A DNA stretch of 64,000 bases from Nemania diffusa (taxonomy: Eukaryota; Ascomycota; Sordariomycetes; Xylariales; Xylariaceae): contig JBBPUQ010000009.1 of NCBI GenBank assembly GCA_038501195.1, positions 3,534,001 to 3,598,000 on the forward strand. The letters are read 5' to 3'. A program made the translations under genes and the position numbers. Below, piece after piece: positions 13,780-26,149 of this stretch; the stretch's first letter is position 1; every line of letters begins with the position of its first letter. Under the pieces are notes generated by a model. The model worked only from the letters and a program-made list of their open reading frames with translations, did not search any database and was not told the DNA's origin.

Positions 13780-16700
13780 TATATTTTAAAACATTATATA
13801 ATTAGTTTATATTATAAAAATATATATAGCTTTTTTTAAATATTATTTTTAATATTTATAACTTTTTATTATAATTAATAATTTTTATTATTTTATAATT
13901 TATTTTATTTTTATATTAATAAATTTATATAATTAATAAATAATTAGTTATTATTTTAATTTATATAATTAAAATAATATATTTAATATTATTTTTATTA
14001 ATATATTAGTTTTAATTTATATTTTTAATTAATTATTTTAATATTATAAAATTGTTATATTTATAAATATTTTTTTAATTATTTAAAAAGTTTTTTTTAT
14101 TTTTTAAATTTATTAAAATATAAACTAGTTTATATTTATATTTTTTTTAATAATATTATAATAAATATTATTATTTATAAATATTTTATAATAAATTTTT
14201 AATAAAAATTTATAAAATTTAATAATATTTATATATTATATATTAATTTAAATATTTTTTATTTTTTAATTATATTTATTTATTTATTATTTATTTTAAT
14301 ATTTTTAATATTTATAATAAATTTTAAAAAAAATTTTTTTTTAAAAAAAATTATATTTTAATAATTTTATAAATAATTAATATTATTTAAATATTTATAA
14401 ATTAATTAAAAATAAATTTTATATTTTTTTTTATTTTAAAAATAATAATATTATTATTTAAATAAATAATATAAATATAATTTATTAATTTTATTAAAGT
14501 TTTATATATATAAATTTAAAATATTATTAAAATATTAATTAATTTAAATAATATTATTATATATTTAAAATAACTATAATATATTTAAAAAATAGTTTTT
14601 TATTTATTATTAAATTTAATTTAAATTTAATAATAAATATTTTTTAAATTTAATTTAAAAAATATTTTTAAAATTAAAAATAAAAAATATTTATTTTTTA
14701 TAATAATTTTATTTAATTTTTTATAGTTTATATATAGTTATATTATATTATTTTTTTTAAATATAAATAATATAAATATTTTTATATTTATTTTTAAATA
14801 TTAAATTTTTTTTAAATATTAATTTTTTATTAAATATTTTTTAAATATTTTTTATTAAATTTTTATAATAAAATATATAAATTTAAAAAATATTTTTATT
14901 TTTTTTATTAAATTAATTATATATTTTGTTTAATTTAAAACTAATAACTTTTTTATATTTTATTTAAAATAATATATAATAAAAAATTTTAAAATATTAT
15001 AATAAATTAATTTATTATAATTAAATTTTATTATTAATTTTTTTAAACAAAAGTTTTTTTTTTAATTTTATATTTATAAAGTTTATAATAAAAATATATT
15101 TATTTTTAATTATTATATTAATAAATTTTTTAAAATTTATTTTTTTAAATTTTTTAAAATATTATTAATTTAATATAATATTTAAAATAACTTTTAATTA
15201 TTTTATATTTAATTTTAATAATAAAAATTTAAATATTAATTAATTATATTTAATAATAAAAAATATTTATATAAAAAAATTATAAATATTTTTAATATTA
15301 ATTATTTTTAATATTATTTTATAAATTTTTTAATAATATAAAAATTTATTATTAAAATTTAATTAAAACAAAATTTATATATTAATTAATTATAGTTTTT
15401 TTTATATTAAATTTTTATAAATAATATTTATTTATATTTTTATATTTATATTTATTATTATTTATTTTTATAATTTTTTATTATATAGTTTAAAAATAGT
15501 TAAAATTTTAAATAATATATTTATATTAAATATTTAAAAAATTTTAACTAAAATAAATTAAATATATTATTTTATTTTAGTTTATTTTTTAATTTTCTTT
15601 TAATATTAAATTAAATAGTTTTAATATTTTATATTTTTTTAAAATATTTTAATATTAATAATTAAATTTTATATATTTTTTAATTATTTATTATTTATAT
15701 ATTATAATATTTCTTTTAATAATTTTTAATTAAACATTTAAATTTATTATAATAAAAACAAAAAAATAGTTTATTTATTTTTATATATTATAATTTATTG
15801 CAGTTTTTATTTTATTAATAATTTTTTTATTTAAATAATTAATTTTTAATTTAAATTAATTTGTTAAATTAAATATTATTAATATAATTATATTTATTTA
15901 ATATATTTTTAATATATATTTATTTATTATATATTTTATTATATTATTTAATAAAATTTATTATTAAATAAATAATTTTTTAATATTTTTTTATAGTTTA
16001 TATTAATAATTAAATATTAATTTAAAATTATTATTTAATTAATTTTTATTTTTTAGTTTATATATTAAAACTTGTTATTTTAAAAAAAAAGTTTTTAAAA
16101 GTTTTATTTTTGTTTTAATAAATTTTTATAAACTATATTTAAAAAATATATTTAAACAGTTTAAAGTTTATATTTTTTTTTAATAAATTTTTAAAAGTTT
16201 TTTAAAATAGTTTATATTTTTAGTTTTAAACATTTTAAAATTTTATTATATAATTATTAATTAATTAAAATATTTTATAATATTTAATTTAATATTTAAA
16301 TAATTTATATTAAATTGTTATATTTTAGTTTTTATTTATTATTTTTTTTAATTATAACAATTGAATTTTTTATTTTAATTATAATAGCTTTTTAGTTAAA
16401 ATTTTTATAATTATAAATTAAATATTTAATATTATTTTTAATTATTAATAAAATAATTTTTAAATTAAATAATTTAATTAATTATATATTTAATTATATA
16501 TTTTAATTTATTAGCTATATTATTTAAAATAATATTTTTTTAATAAATAATTATTAAATAATAACTAATAATTTTATAAAAGTTTATTTTTATAAAAATA
16601 AAATGTTTTTAAATTAAAATATTAAATTTTATTAGTTTTTTAAACATATATTTTTATTAAAAAAAGTTTTTTTTAATTTATTATAATTAATATTTAATTA

Positions 16701-18892
16701 TATAACAATTTATAACTTAATTATTTTATTTTTTAACTTATTAATTATTATAATTAATATTTAATTATATAACAATTTATAACTTAATTATTTTATTTTT
16801 TAACTTATTAATTATTATATTATAATATTTAATATAAAAATAAAAAAATATAAAAATTATAATATATAATATAAATATAATTATTTTATAAAATAATTAT
16901 TAATTTTAAAAAATAATTATAATAAATTATTTTTATTTAAAAATTAATTTTATATATTATATTTTTTTAAATATTAATTAATTAATATTTAATTTATATT
17001 TGCTATATATATAATATAATATAATATAATAATAGTTGTTTTTTTATAAAAATATAATATAATTATATTATAAAAATTTATTTATAATTTTTAAATTATT
17101 AAAATAAATTAATTCAAATTAAAAATTTTAATTTATTTTTTTTATAAATAAATTAATAAAAATATTAAAAATTAAATAAATATTATTATTAATAAAATAT
17201 TATAAATTTATAAAATAAATTAAAATTGCTATTAAATATTTAAATTAATAATTGTGTTTTTTTATAATTATTATTTAAATAATTAAATAAAATTATAGCT
17301 ATATTAAATATTATTTAAAATTTTAATATTTAATTATTATAACTAAAAAAACAAAATATAAAAATTTATAAATTTATTTTTAATTAAACAATTAAATTAA
17401 AAAAAAAAGTTTAATAAAAAGTTACTATAATTAAATAATATATAAAAATAATATTAATAATATTTATATAAATTAAAAAAATATATATATTAAAAAAATT
17501 AATATAAATAAAATTTTAATTTTAAAATAAATAATTATATATTTATTATAAAAAAATACTAGTTTTAAATTATTAATAAATTTTTTTATAAATTAAAATA
17601 TTTTTTTAATTAATAATATTTTAAAATTTTTAAATAAATAAGTTTTATTATTTTTTAATTAATAGTTTTAAATAATTAAAAATTAATAAATTTATATTAT
17701 ATTTATTAATTATTAAAGTAATAAATATATAAATTTAAAAATAAAATAATTTTTTTATAAAAAATAAATAAAAATAAAAAATAACATAAATATATATTTT
17801 ATAATTTTATTATAAAAATACTTTATAATATTAAATTAATTAAAAAAAAAAATTTTATAATTAATAATATTTTATAAATAACTTTAAAAATTTAGTTAAA
17901 ATATTATTAATATTTTATAATATAAACTTTAAAGCAATAAAATTTTTAAAACAATTAAAAAATAGTTATAAATAATAATAAAAAATAGATTTTTCAAAAT
18001 ATATAAAAATTATAATATATTAAAAATTTTTTATAAAAATAATTAAAAAATTCAATATAGTTTATTATAAATAACATTTATATTTAAGTTTATAAAAATA
18101 TAATATAAATTAAAAAAATTAAATTAAAAAAAAAAAACTTAACAATTTTTTTTATTTAATTAATTTATTAATATAAATTAGTTTTAAATAAGCTTAATAT
18201 TAAAAATATATATAAAATAGTTTTAAAAAATTTATTTTTTAAAATTTTTATTTTTATTTATATTAAAGTTGTAAAAAAAAAATATAAATATAAATATAAT
18301 TAAAAATAAAATTACTATAATTTTATAGCAATTATTTATAAAAAACTTTTATATATTTTTATAAAATAAAAACTTATAATATAATAATATTAAAAAAAAT
18401 TTTTAAAAAAATTTTTTTTATTAAAATATAAATAATAAATTTAAATATTTAAAGTATTAATTTTAAAAAAAAAATTTTAATAAAAAAAATAATTATAATT
18501 AAATAATTAAATTAAATAATATTTAAAATAATATTTATAATTAAAATAAAACTTTTAATTTATATATATAATTTATTATATATTTATAAATATATATTTA
18601 TATAAATTAAATTTAAAATAGTTTTTTTTATATTTTTATTTTATAATTAATATATAACTAATATTTTAATTATAACAATTATTTATAAATAATAATAAAA
18701 AGTTATAATTTAATAATTTTTATATATAAAATTTAATTTAATTTTATTTATTAAAATAAATAATTATTATAAAATTTATAAATTAATTATTAAATTATTT
18801 ATTTATTTATTTATATTAAATATTTAATATAAAAATAAAAATAACTATATTAAAATAATTATAAAAAAAAATAATTTAAAATTTTTTATTAA
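13780..18892. repeat. Extreme AT-rich, RIP-like decayed block (right part)
   Basis: The same character as the left block: no gene, and lines such as 14281-14340 contain no G or C. It includes a decayed copy (18490-18660) of the segment at 3375-3540. It also has a perfect 67-bp tandem duplication at 16684-16817. Confidence 0.9.
16684..16817. repeat. Perfect 67-bp tandem duplication
   Basis: Two adjacent 67-bp units, starting at 16684 and 16751, appear identical. Since they sit in otherwise heavily mutated DNA, the duplication must be later than the mutation process, or it arose too short to be targeted. Confidence 0.85.
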
Positions 18893-19275
18893 ATTTAATT
18901 TTATATAATATTTAATATATTATATTTTATTTAATAATTAAATAATAATATATTAATTTATTTAATAATATATATATATAATATATTTTTAATTTTATAA
19001 TATATATTATAAAATTTTATTATTTAATATATATATTTATATTTATTATTAATTATTAAAACAATTATATAATATAAAAAAAAAATTATTAAATTTAAAC
19101 TTTTTTAAAAAAGTTTAAAATTTATATATAAAAAACATGTATTTATTATATAAACAATATAGCTAATATTAAATATTCTATATAATATACCAAAAAAAGC
19201 TTGTTAAATAATTTCCTTAGATTAGAGCTAGTCACTAATACAACACCAGAACACATGCACTAAATCTAACAAAAT
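18893..19275. repeat. Decayed repeat copy C at the edge of the AT block
   Basis: It aligns to 12840-13269, and its last 185 bp also match 6071-6260. Mutation load is intermediate between the other two copies. Ordinary composition begins right after it, so this repeat marks the boundary between the AT block and genic DNA. Nothing else is seen between 19276 and 19363. Confidence 0.75.
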
Positions 19276-19363
19276 CTAGTCCATGCAAACAAGAGAAGTC
19301 GGCTCAATATACACAATATGTCGATCTAAGTCTCGTACACTCAAAAAGCTCTCTTGATAAGCT

Positions 19364-21106
19364 CTAAGCTGTACCACCCGTCGTGCCTAAACCTCCATCT
19401 CGTGAGAGACGGTGCCAAAACCTCTTTTTGCCTTTGTCCCGGCAACTGAAGGCGGCTCCATGTCCCCCCTGTGCCTGCAGCGAGGACATGTGTGCCAATT
19501 GCAGACCCAGACTAGCCAAGTACTGGTCTCTCCGACGCTGCCAATCCTCGCCTTTATCCTTCAACTCTTTAATGCCATTCCAAACCGAAATTCTGCGCAC
19601 CTCGATGTCGCGCTGCACGGATTGGACGTTGTCGGGGAGCTCAAGTATCTTGCTCTGTATTTGGCTCCGTCGCGCGCTCTCGCGGACCATCATGTTGTGG
19701 CTGAATGGGTTGGGTGACCTGACTAAGTGACGAGAATTATGTCAACGAGATATCGAGATTACGGGAAGAGAAGCAAAGGGGAAATAAGGGTTGTGATGTT
19801 GGGAATCTGGGATCCACTCACGATCGTCCAAGAACTGTTCAGCTAGATTAGTCAGTCCTTGACATCCCCCGGAAAGCTCACATATTCCAAGTATCTCGGG
19901 AATCGTACATCGAATAGAAGGACGAAGGAATGATAATCGGTGTTTGTTGAAGACATCGTGATACTTGATAAAGTCCAGGCTTAGGACGCCATCAACAGGC
20001 AGGCCATCAATGACATGCCAATCATATTCCCAGATATAATCCCATGGGTTCCTGTTAGTGTCTTCCCCGTCATCATCCATCTCTTTAGCGAGGTCAAATG
20101 GAATCGAAGCATCCCTTAGGTCTATTACTTGGTCGAAAAGGCTATTAACGCAACCAGTTTGTGACTGGATAATCACCTCGGGATTAAGGAAAGTCCACTT
20201 CGCTGTAACTACTCCGCTAGTCCATGCCGTGCTACCATCCACGAAAGTCACCTGCTTGCGCTGTGTTGTGTCGATCTTAAAAAAACAGCGTTTGGCGTAC
20301 GAGGTCGACATAGCCATGATGGCCGAGGCCGTGTCAGGCACGAGCGTTATAGGAATTCCGTTGATCAAACCTGCCATCCGGGCCCCGCTGCCATCAGAAA
20401 TGATGGTTTCCTCTACCATTAGACTCAACGGCAGGCGTTGTGGGTAGGACGGTGCGATCTCTCTAATCCGCTCTGCAAAGAACCGCGTTAAAGTCTCAGT
20501 GGTCTCCAGAAAGCTGTAGCAGACAATCATGGCCCATTCTAAGGTTTTCACAACATTACAGCGCAACTCGTAAATATTCTCCTCTCCCTGAAATTCGAAC
20601 TCAACAACAGCGGTACCGAGGGAGAGGCAGGTCTCGCCGGATGGTAGTCGAATCGTCTGTCCAGCAGTATCGGGGCTGACAACGGCACCAATTCTATTAG
20701 CTTCGTCCTCGGACATGCCGTTAGTGTTCGAGCCAGAATCAGCCAAGACGTCGACTGAGAATCCGTTCACTATTCCTTCGATATGCCATTCTAGGGCTGG
20801 AGAACCGCCGTGAGATTGGTCCATGCGTATCATGATGAATCGAGATCTATCTGTCAGGGTCGCGTCCCTCCTGCGCTCACTTAGTGATGGCCAGCTCGGG
20901 ATATCTTGGGATGTCGGTAGATCGGGATCCCTCCTTCTGGCCTAGATATTTAACTGTTAGCCAGCATCATGTAGCCGTGTTAAATTAACATTTCTACTCA
21001 CAGCACATTCAGCGCAGGGGCTTGCATTGACATACACCCAGTTAGGGCATTCATGGCTCAAGAAGTATCTGCAGCGGAACTTGTAGAAGCTACCGCCGCC
21101 ACTCAT
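19364..21106 (-). CDS. Cys-rich N-terminus plus two retropepsin-like domains; accessory fungal protein
   Basis: Three exons by eye: 21106-21002, 20941-19822 and 19722-19364, with introns of 60 and 99 nt and GTGAGT donors; 527 residues. Exon 1 encodes a small Cys-rich module (four cysteines and a CPNW core at residues 12-34) that could bind zinc. Exon 2 has two pepsin/retropepsin-like half-domains. The first has a DSGS motif near residue 103, with a later IVCYSFL-type strand. The second has DTAS near residue 238 and ends with a GVLSLDFI strand near 353. Exon 3 adds a charged helical tail. Retropepsins work as D-T/S-G dimers; here the second copy reads DTA, so peptidase activity is uncertain. 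The gene is divergent from the DUF6594 gene, 651 bp away. I recognise the fold, not the function. Confidence 0.7.
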
Positions 21107-21757
21107 ACTGGAAACCGGGTTTTAGTCGTTTCTCGAAACAGGATAATTTCTTTACACGATTTAGCGAATAAATGTAGATAGAAAAACACAATCTTTCTAT
21201 AGGTTGTGGTCTTGACAAGTGTGTATAAGTATAGAACAGAGTCGCTCGCAAGTGAAAACGAACAGTCTCAAAGGCGCATTTGAAGAGGATATGTTGGCGG
21301 GAGTTTGTTGTTCGGTTTGGTAGCTGGAGTAACAATACCCGCCCCAAAACCTGTCTTCTACGAAGGTAATGCCAAAAAATTGAAAAGTGGAAAAGAGAGA
21401 GAGCAAGGAAGATAAAAGAAAGAAAGAGCAATAATGAGTTAGAATCGGCAAACTTTTCTAGTACACAAGGATAGTTAAATGAGTTCAATGTCGAATGGGA
21501 AATGCCCAAGAAGTAACCCCGCACTCTGAAAAAAATGGTAGGGCCATCGAGACAGCGACAACAACAGCACTGCCTCGTTGGGCTCATCATTTCCATATAT
21601 GCCAGCCAATCGAAAGGAGCGTAGTCACCGGTTGGTTCGCTTGCATGCACCGGGTTGTTGCCTACGGACAGGTAGGCAGTGGGCCGCTATCAGTGCACTG
21701 ACGTGTCCAAATGCGGCTCATTCTATGATCTAAAGTACATCTCCCAATTGAACGATT
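21107..21757. other. Shared divergent intergenic region
   Basis: 651 bp between the starts of the retropepsin-like gene (minus) and the DUF6594 gene (plus). It must carry both promoters. No strong TATA box or repeat was picked out. Open frames on the minus strand here are short and lack domain resemblance. Confidence 0.6.
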
Positions 21758-22873
21758 ATGATGGCAGGCGATATCGAGTTAGGCCAAAGGCATTGTCCCT
21801 CTACGGCTTTAGAGCCCGCAGGATACCCCCGGTGGGCGTCGTGGATAGCTTCAGACCCTGACAACGAGCCCTTTCTCTTTCGCAAGTTTGATGAGCTAGG
21901 CGCTCTTAATTTGCTCTATCTTCAGAGTGATATGTTACATCTAGAGGCACAACTCAAAGAACTAGGCCTCGAGGAGGTGCGAGAGCCTGATATTGATTCC
22001 ATCAACGCTGCGAGACAGTGGGAAGCTCTCCTTAGCCTATGCGCGCCGTCTAGGATCACTGGGAACACAACGAAAGCATCAGTAAGAGCTAAAAAGAAAA
22101 TGGAACTCATCTTACAGTTGAGAGCGAAGATGAAAGAGTACCGTAAGTCCCCCGCCTGTGTCCCATGAACTACGGCTGACGCTGTTGAACCAACTCCTAG
22201 ACGAGGCTCTCTTACTTCAAAGCAAGGTCGCCCAGCTACAGCCGCCTTGTGGGCGGGTCCTGAGAGCTGTCAAGCAAATGTTCAGTCATGGCGGCTATAC
22301 AGTTCTAGACGGACGAGCTAAAGACTATCTGGATGCGGATGATCTCGTTGCACTCAAAAGCCCAACAATAGATCACCTTTCAAACTATCTTAGGAAAGTA
22401 AGGGCAACCAAGGTAAGTGACTCGCGAGCCTGGGCGTAAGGGGATAGAGGGACTCAACCGACAATCAATCACAGGACAAGCCCGGAAACATGCGAGACAG
22501 CGAACCAAGAATCAAACGCTTCGAGGAGCAAATGATCACAAAATGGGTTGGCGTCATCACCATCCTCGTGGCAGTAGTATTCCTTGTCGGCCCTATTCTA
22601 GTCCTGTACTTTGCTCAGAGTCGGCAGGCCAGACTTGCACTTATTGCCGTTTTCACGGCAGGTTTTGCAGCCAGTGTATGGTTGATCACAAATGTTCGGC
22701 GGGCTGAGATCTTCTTTGGCACAGCAACGTAAGTAACATTCTCCCCCTTCGTAACATCTCAAGCATTCTGCGGTTGAGAGCACGCGATTCATGGCACTGA
22801 GCAGAGTTTGTACAGATACGCGGCGGTCCTTGTGGTATTTATTAGCAATGGTGATCTAACCGGGGCTGGGTAG
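21758..22873 (+). CDS. DUF6594 domain membrane protein
   Basis: Four exons: 21758-22142, 22201-22412, 22475-22728 and 22816-22873 (introns of 58, 62 and 87 nt), 302 residues, all phases consistent. The N-terminal part has the GYPRWASWIASDPDNE start typical of DUF6594, then an NLLYLQ helix, a long amphipathic helical region and a DALVAL-like segment (DADDLVALK). Exon 3 holds two hydrophobic segments (around ITILVAVVFLVGPILVLYF, then IAVFTAGFAASVWLI). Exon 4 adds the usual YAAVLVVF end. DUF6594 proteins are abundant in Pezizomycotina, and their function is not established. The start is the first in-frame ATG of an ATGATG pair. The protein is probably membrane-anchored by its C-terminus. Confidence 0.85.
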
Positions 22874-24257
22874 TCATGGCGATGCAATGGAACCTTAAAT
22901 AATAAAAATAACAGCTCTTGTATATGTATTAAGACTACAGGGGGGTCATGTTAATTACCTAGGTAGGTATCAATATGTGCACAGACCATGCGCTTTACAG
23001 ATACGGCCCATAGGCTTGTGCTAGAAGTACACCTTTAGAAAGAAAGATTAATAATTGACCGGTCACGCCAAATCTTTTGGCGCAGTGGTATTTTCCAACA
23101 GCTTGTATATAGATTCTAAGAGCTCAAACCTACCAATTTTTAAGCTTGGTAAAGAAGGATAAGTTTAGTCGGAAGTCTTTCCCAGTAAGGCTTTATGAAG
23201 ACGTGGTTTTTAAGACGTATTTGTGACGACGTTGTCGTTTCGGCATACTTTGACATTTCTGTAGGCTTATAACATAGATAGTTCAGTATATTAAAAATTC
23301 TCACATACAGTTAGCTTTGCAGCCCCAGGGCGTTGCAAATACTTTATTATTTCCGCAGAGCTTTTTTATACAGTGAACAGTGGTTTGCTAGCTGGCAAAC
23401 TTAAACTTGGACTTGAGTAACTTACATCACAGCCCTGCCTTATTCATAAAATTATCACCTGCGCCTAGTGAAAAAGCTTGACACTAGCTGTTATATAACC
23501 CGTCTGTACGCATATGTCTTCTGCTTTAATCAAGGCTAAAAAACGCATATGTATCTATAGCACACTTTAGGGCACTTTAATTCTAGTAACCAGAACGTAT
23601 ATTGGCAGGGCGTGAGCTGTAGTAGGCTAGTCCGCTTGCCGAAACCAAGGCATGCAAGATACGGCTCTCGCGATATGCCCTCACTACTAGGGCTATAAAG
23701 CCTCATTAACTACCTGCTTACGATCACTTATAATAAGGGGTGAAAATTACTACCTGACCTTTTTGTTAATAATCTCCTTTTTTTTTATTTTTAAATAAAC
23801 AAGTGAAAATACACTGTAATTTCTGAAATTGTGCCTTGAATGTGTGCTATAGTGTAGAAGTTGTTTAGCAGGACTGGTAGCTTTGTAGAATCACCTAGCA
23901 ACGGTTGCTACATCAAACGCATCTGCCGCACCTATTGTGATGGAACACGCGTCTTTTACGCTTATCATGCTTCATTCAACACTAGCCACGTAGACAAAGC
24001 TTAAAATTTTGAACTTTCGACGCTTTAACTTCAGAATAAATAAAAACATAATTATATAGCCTGATCTCCAGAGGGTATACTTAAACCCCGGAACTCCCGC
24101 ACCTTAACACCTTTTTCAAAATATTGCATCACAATCATCACACAGTTTAGCGCCCTGAGTTCATACTTCCTACAATTACTATTGATCTCAACTGTGACAC
24201 CTCTCTACAATATTTCGGGTTGACAATTTTTTTGAAGAGTTATACCACAATCACAAC
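22874..24257. other. Intergenic region, no gene seen
   Basis: 1.4 kb of moderately AT-rich sequence. There is no extended open frame and no recognised RNA. It holds one TACCTAGGTAGGTA-like short repeat near 22957 and short T runs near 23775. It includes the promoter of the HNH gene. Confidence 0.6.
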
Positions 24258-25646
24258 ATGGCTGAAACCACCAGTGCCTATCCTGAACCATTCATGATAT
24301 CGACCTTGATTCAATCCGAGCTTGAGTCAAGAGAGCCCCAGCTCCAAAAGCTTAAGGAAAGAGCCTGCTTTGTCGACCAACTACCCGATGAAGGGGTAAG
24401 CAAAGAATACCACAAAGCACTACTCGGAGTCGACATTAGCGAATTAGAACGTCAAGTTGCGGCACTAGAAGAACAACTTCTAGACTTGCAACGACCTTCC
24501 CTTACAATAAAGGATTATAAAAGGCGGCATGATATAATCATCGATCGCAAGCTCTCGGCTGGTTATAGACTCTGGGATTACAGAAAAAAAAAGTCAAGGA
24601 TCGAGAGTGTAGGGACTATTAGTATTTTTGGCCCAGGATGTGAGGGGGCAAAGATTGCCTGCGAAGCTCTCCTGCATCTTTACCGGACGCTCGATACAAC
24701 CAAAGCACGTAAACCCAACAAGCGACCGAAAGAATGGCGAAAAGAGGTCGAAGAATATTATAATGGACATGGATATGCTCAAGGTTTAGGCGAGAGAGTA
24801 GGGAGAAGAACATGGTGCCACGCGACTGGCGCCTATCTTTGGAACAGGCATGTTGAAGCCACCCATATTGTGCCGTTCTTCCTTAATGCCGAAAATCTTG
24901 GCAATCAAATGTTTGGAAGTCGAGCTGTAGAACTCGACGAACCGAACAACGCCTTGCTACTACAGGACCCGATTAAGAGCTGGTTCGACAGGTATTTCTT
25001 GGTTATAATCCCGGTTGACAGAACCGAGATACCAATTACCCGATGGAAGATACTACCAATGGGATCTACAATCTCACCAAAATGGTTTACACGAGGGTTC
25101 ACCCAATGCTGGATCGAGGACCAGGACCCGGAAATCACAATAACCAGCAGGGAGCTCACATTCCTCAACGAGGCTCGGCCTGCGTCGAGGTTCTTGTACT
25201 TCCACTTCATTATGGCCCTTGTACGAGCACGCGATGCCGACATGCCAGGCTGGATGGAGGAATGGGCTCGGTATTTCACGGAACAGCCGTTTCCAACGCC
25301 GGGGAGCTATCTGCGCAACAGTATGCTCGGTGCTATCAATCAGCGATTTGGAGTCACCGATGCTAAACTTATTGAAAACTGGTTACAAGGGCAAGGCGTT
25401 GAAGCACCTATTGAACTTTCACCATGCGAAGCCGAAATTGTGGCAAGCAGAGTAAAGTCTTTAGAAAAATCGGCCCAAATGGAAGAAGAGGACGAGGAAG
25501 AAGAGGACGAGGAAGAAGAGGACGAGGAAGAAGAGGACGAGGAAGAAGAGGACGAGGAAGAAGAGGACGAGGAAGAAGAGGACGAGGAAGAAGAGGATGA
25601 AAAGGCAGAGGACAAGGAAGAAACAACAATGAAAAAGATAAATTAA
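24258..25646 (+). CDS. Fungal HNH-nuclease domain protein with acidic repeat tail
   Basis: A single exon of 462 residues. An N-terminal coiled-coil-like stretch (about 50-80) is followed by an HNH-type module at about 185-255. This carries a histidine in an ATHIVPF motif (H203), the central asparagines in PNNALLL (230-231) and an SWFDRYFLVIIP strand, as in the fungal HNH_2 family. HNH domains bind a metal and cleave nucleic acid; the target of this protein is unknown. The C-terminus holds eight tandem copies of EEEDE and then a short basic end (MKKIN). The gene is flanked by AT-rich intergenic DNA. The coding call is firm because of domain integrity; DNase activity is inferred from the family only. 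Confidence 0.85.
   Translation: MAETTSAYPEPFMISTLIQSELESREPQLQKLKERACFVDQLPDEGVSKEYHKALLGVDISELERQVAALEEQLLDLQRPSLTIKDYKRRHDIIIDRKLSAGYRLWDYRKKKSRIESVGTISIFGPGCEGAKIACEALLHLYRTLDTTKARKPNKRPKEWRKEVEEYYNGHGYAQGLGERVGRRTWCHATGAYLWNRHVEATHIVPFFLNAENLGNQMFGSRAVELDEPNNALLLQDPIKSWFDRYFLVIIPVDRTEIPITRWKILPMGSTISPKWFTRGFTQCWIEDQDPEITITSRELTFLNEARPASRFLYFHFIMALVRARDADMPGWMEEWARYFTEQPFPTPGSYLRNSMLGAINQRFGVTDAKLIENWLQGQGVEAPIELSPCEAEIVASRVKSLEKSAQMEEEDEEEEDEEEEDEEEEDEEEEDEEEEDEEEEDEEEEDEKAEDKEETTMKKIN
25482..25601 (+). repeat. 15-bp in-frame minisatellite (8 copies)
   Basis: The unit GAAGAAGAGGACGAG is repeated eight times inside the HNH gene, with silent changes only in the last copy, and encodes EEEDE each time. 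The period is a multiple of three, so changes in copy number keep the frame. Confidence 0.95.
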
Positions 25647-26149
25647 AAGGTAAAGAGGTCAAGTAATTATAACTCTAGCTAATGTTGTTATGTTGTTTAT
25701 ATAACTTGTGTTTTAAGTAAAAAAAAAAAAAAGGTTATATTATTAAATATAAAATTATAACATTGTTTATTATATATTTATTATATTGTTATTATTTATT
25801 AAACTAAAGCTATACAGTAATTAACACACTGCTTAATACATTATTTTCTTTTGCTTAATTAAGCAAAGATAAAGTTATATAAGTACTCCCTCTTTGTGGC
25901 ACTTAATACAGCTTCAGCTTAGCACCTAATGTAACAAAATAGCATTAACTGATTTGGTTAAAAGCATAAAGCTAATGCTTGCACAAATCTCAACATATCA
26001 CAGAATATAAATATAGCTGTGCAAGGGATAATTACAATTATGAGATTATTGTTTAGCTATCTATGTACATCATTAAGAATAAACATAACCCGTAGGCAAA
26101 AAAGCATGGCCCGAAGTTAAGGGGCTGGTAAAGGCTGGTTGGTTGGCAA
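25647..26149. other. AT-rich intergenic stretch
   Basis: About 500 bp, strongly AT-rich at 25670-25860, with an A run at 25719-25732. No gene is seen. It lies between the 3' end of the HNH gene and the 3' end of the helicase remnant. Confidence 0.6.

Noticed and set aside
1..19100. Mitochondrial DNA
   Set aside because: No rRNA, tRNA or respiratory genes are seen, and the repeats join directly to nuclear genes with spliceosomal introns.
25340..25615. Poly-serine open frame on the minus strand
   Set aside because: It is the antisense shadow of the EEEDE minisatellite.
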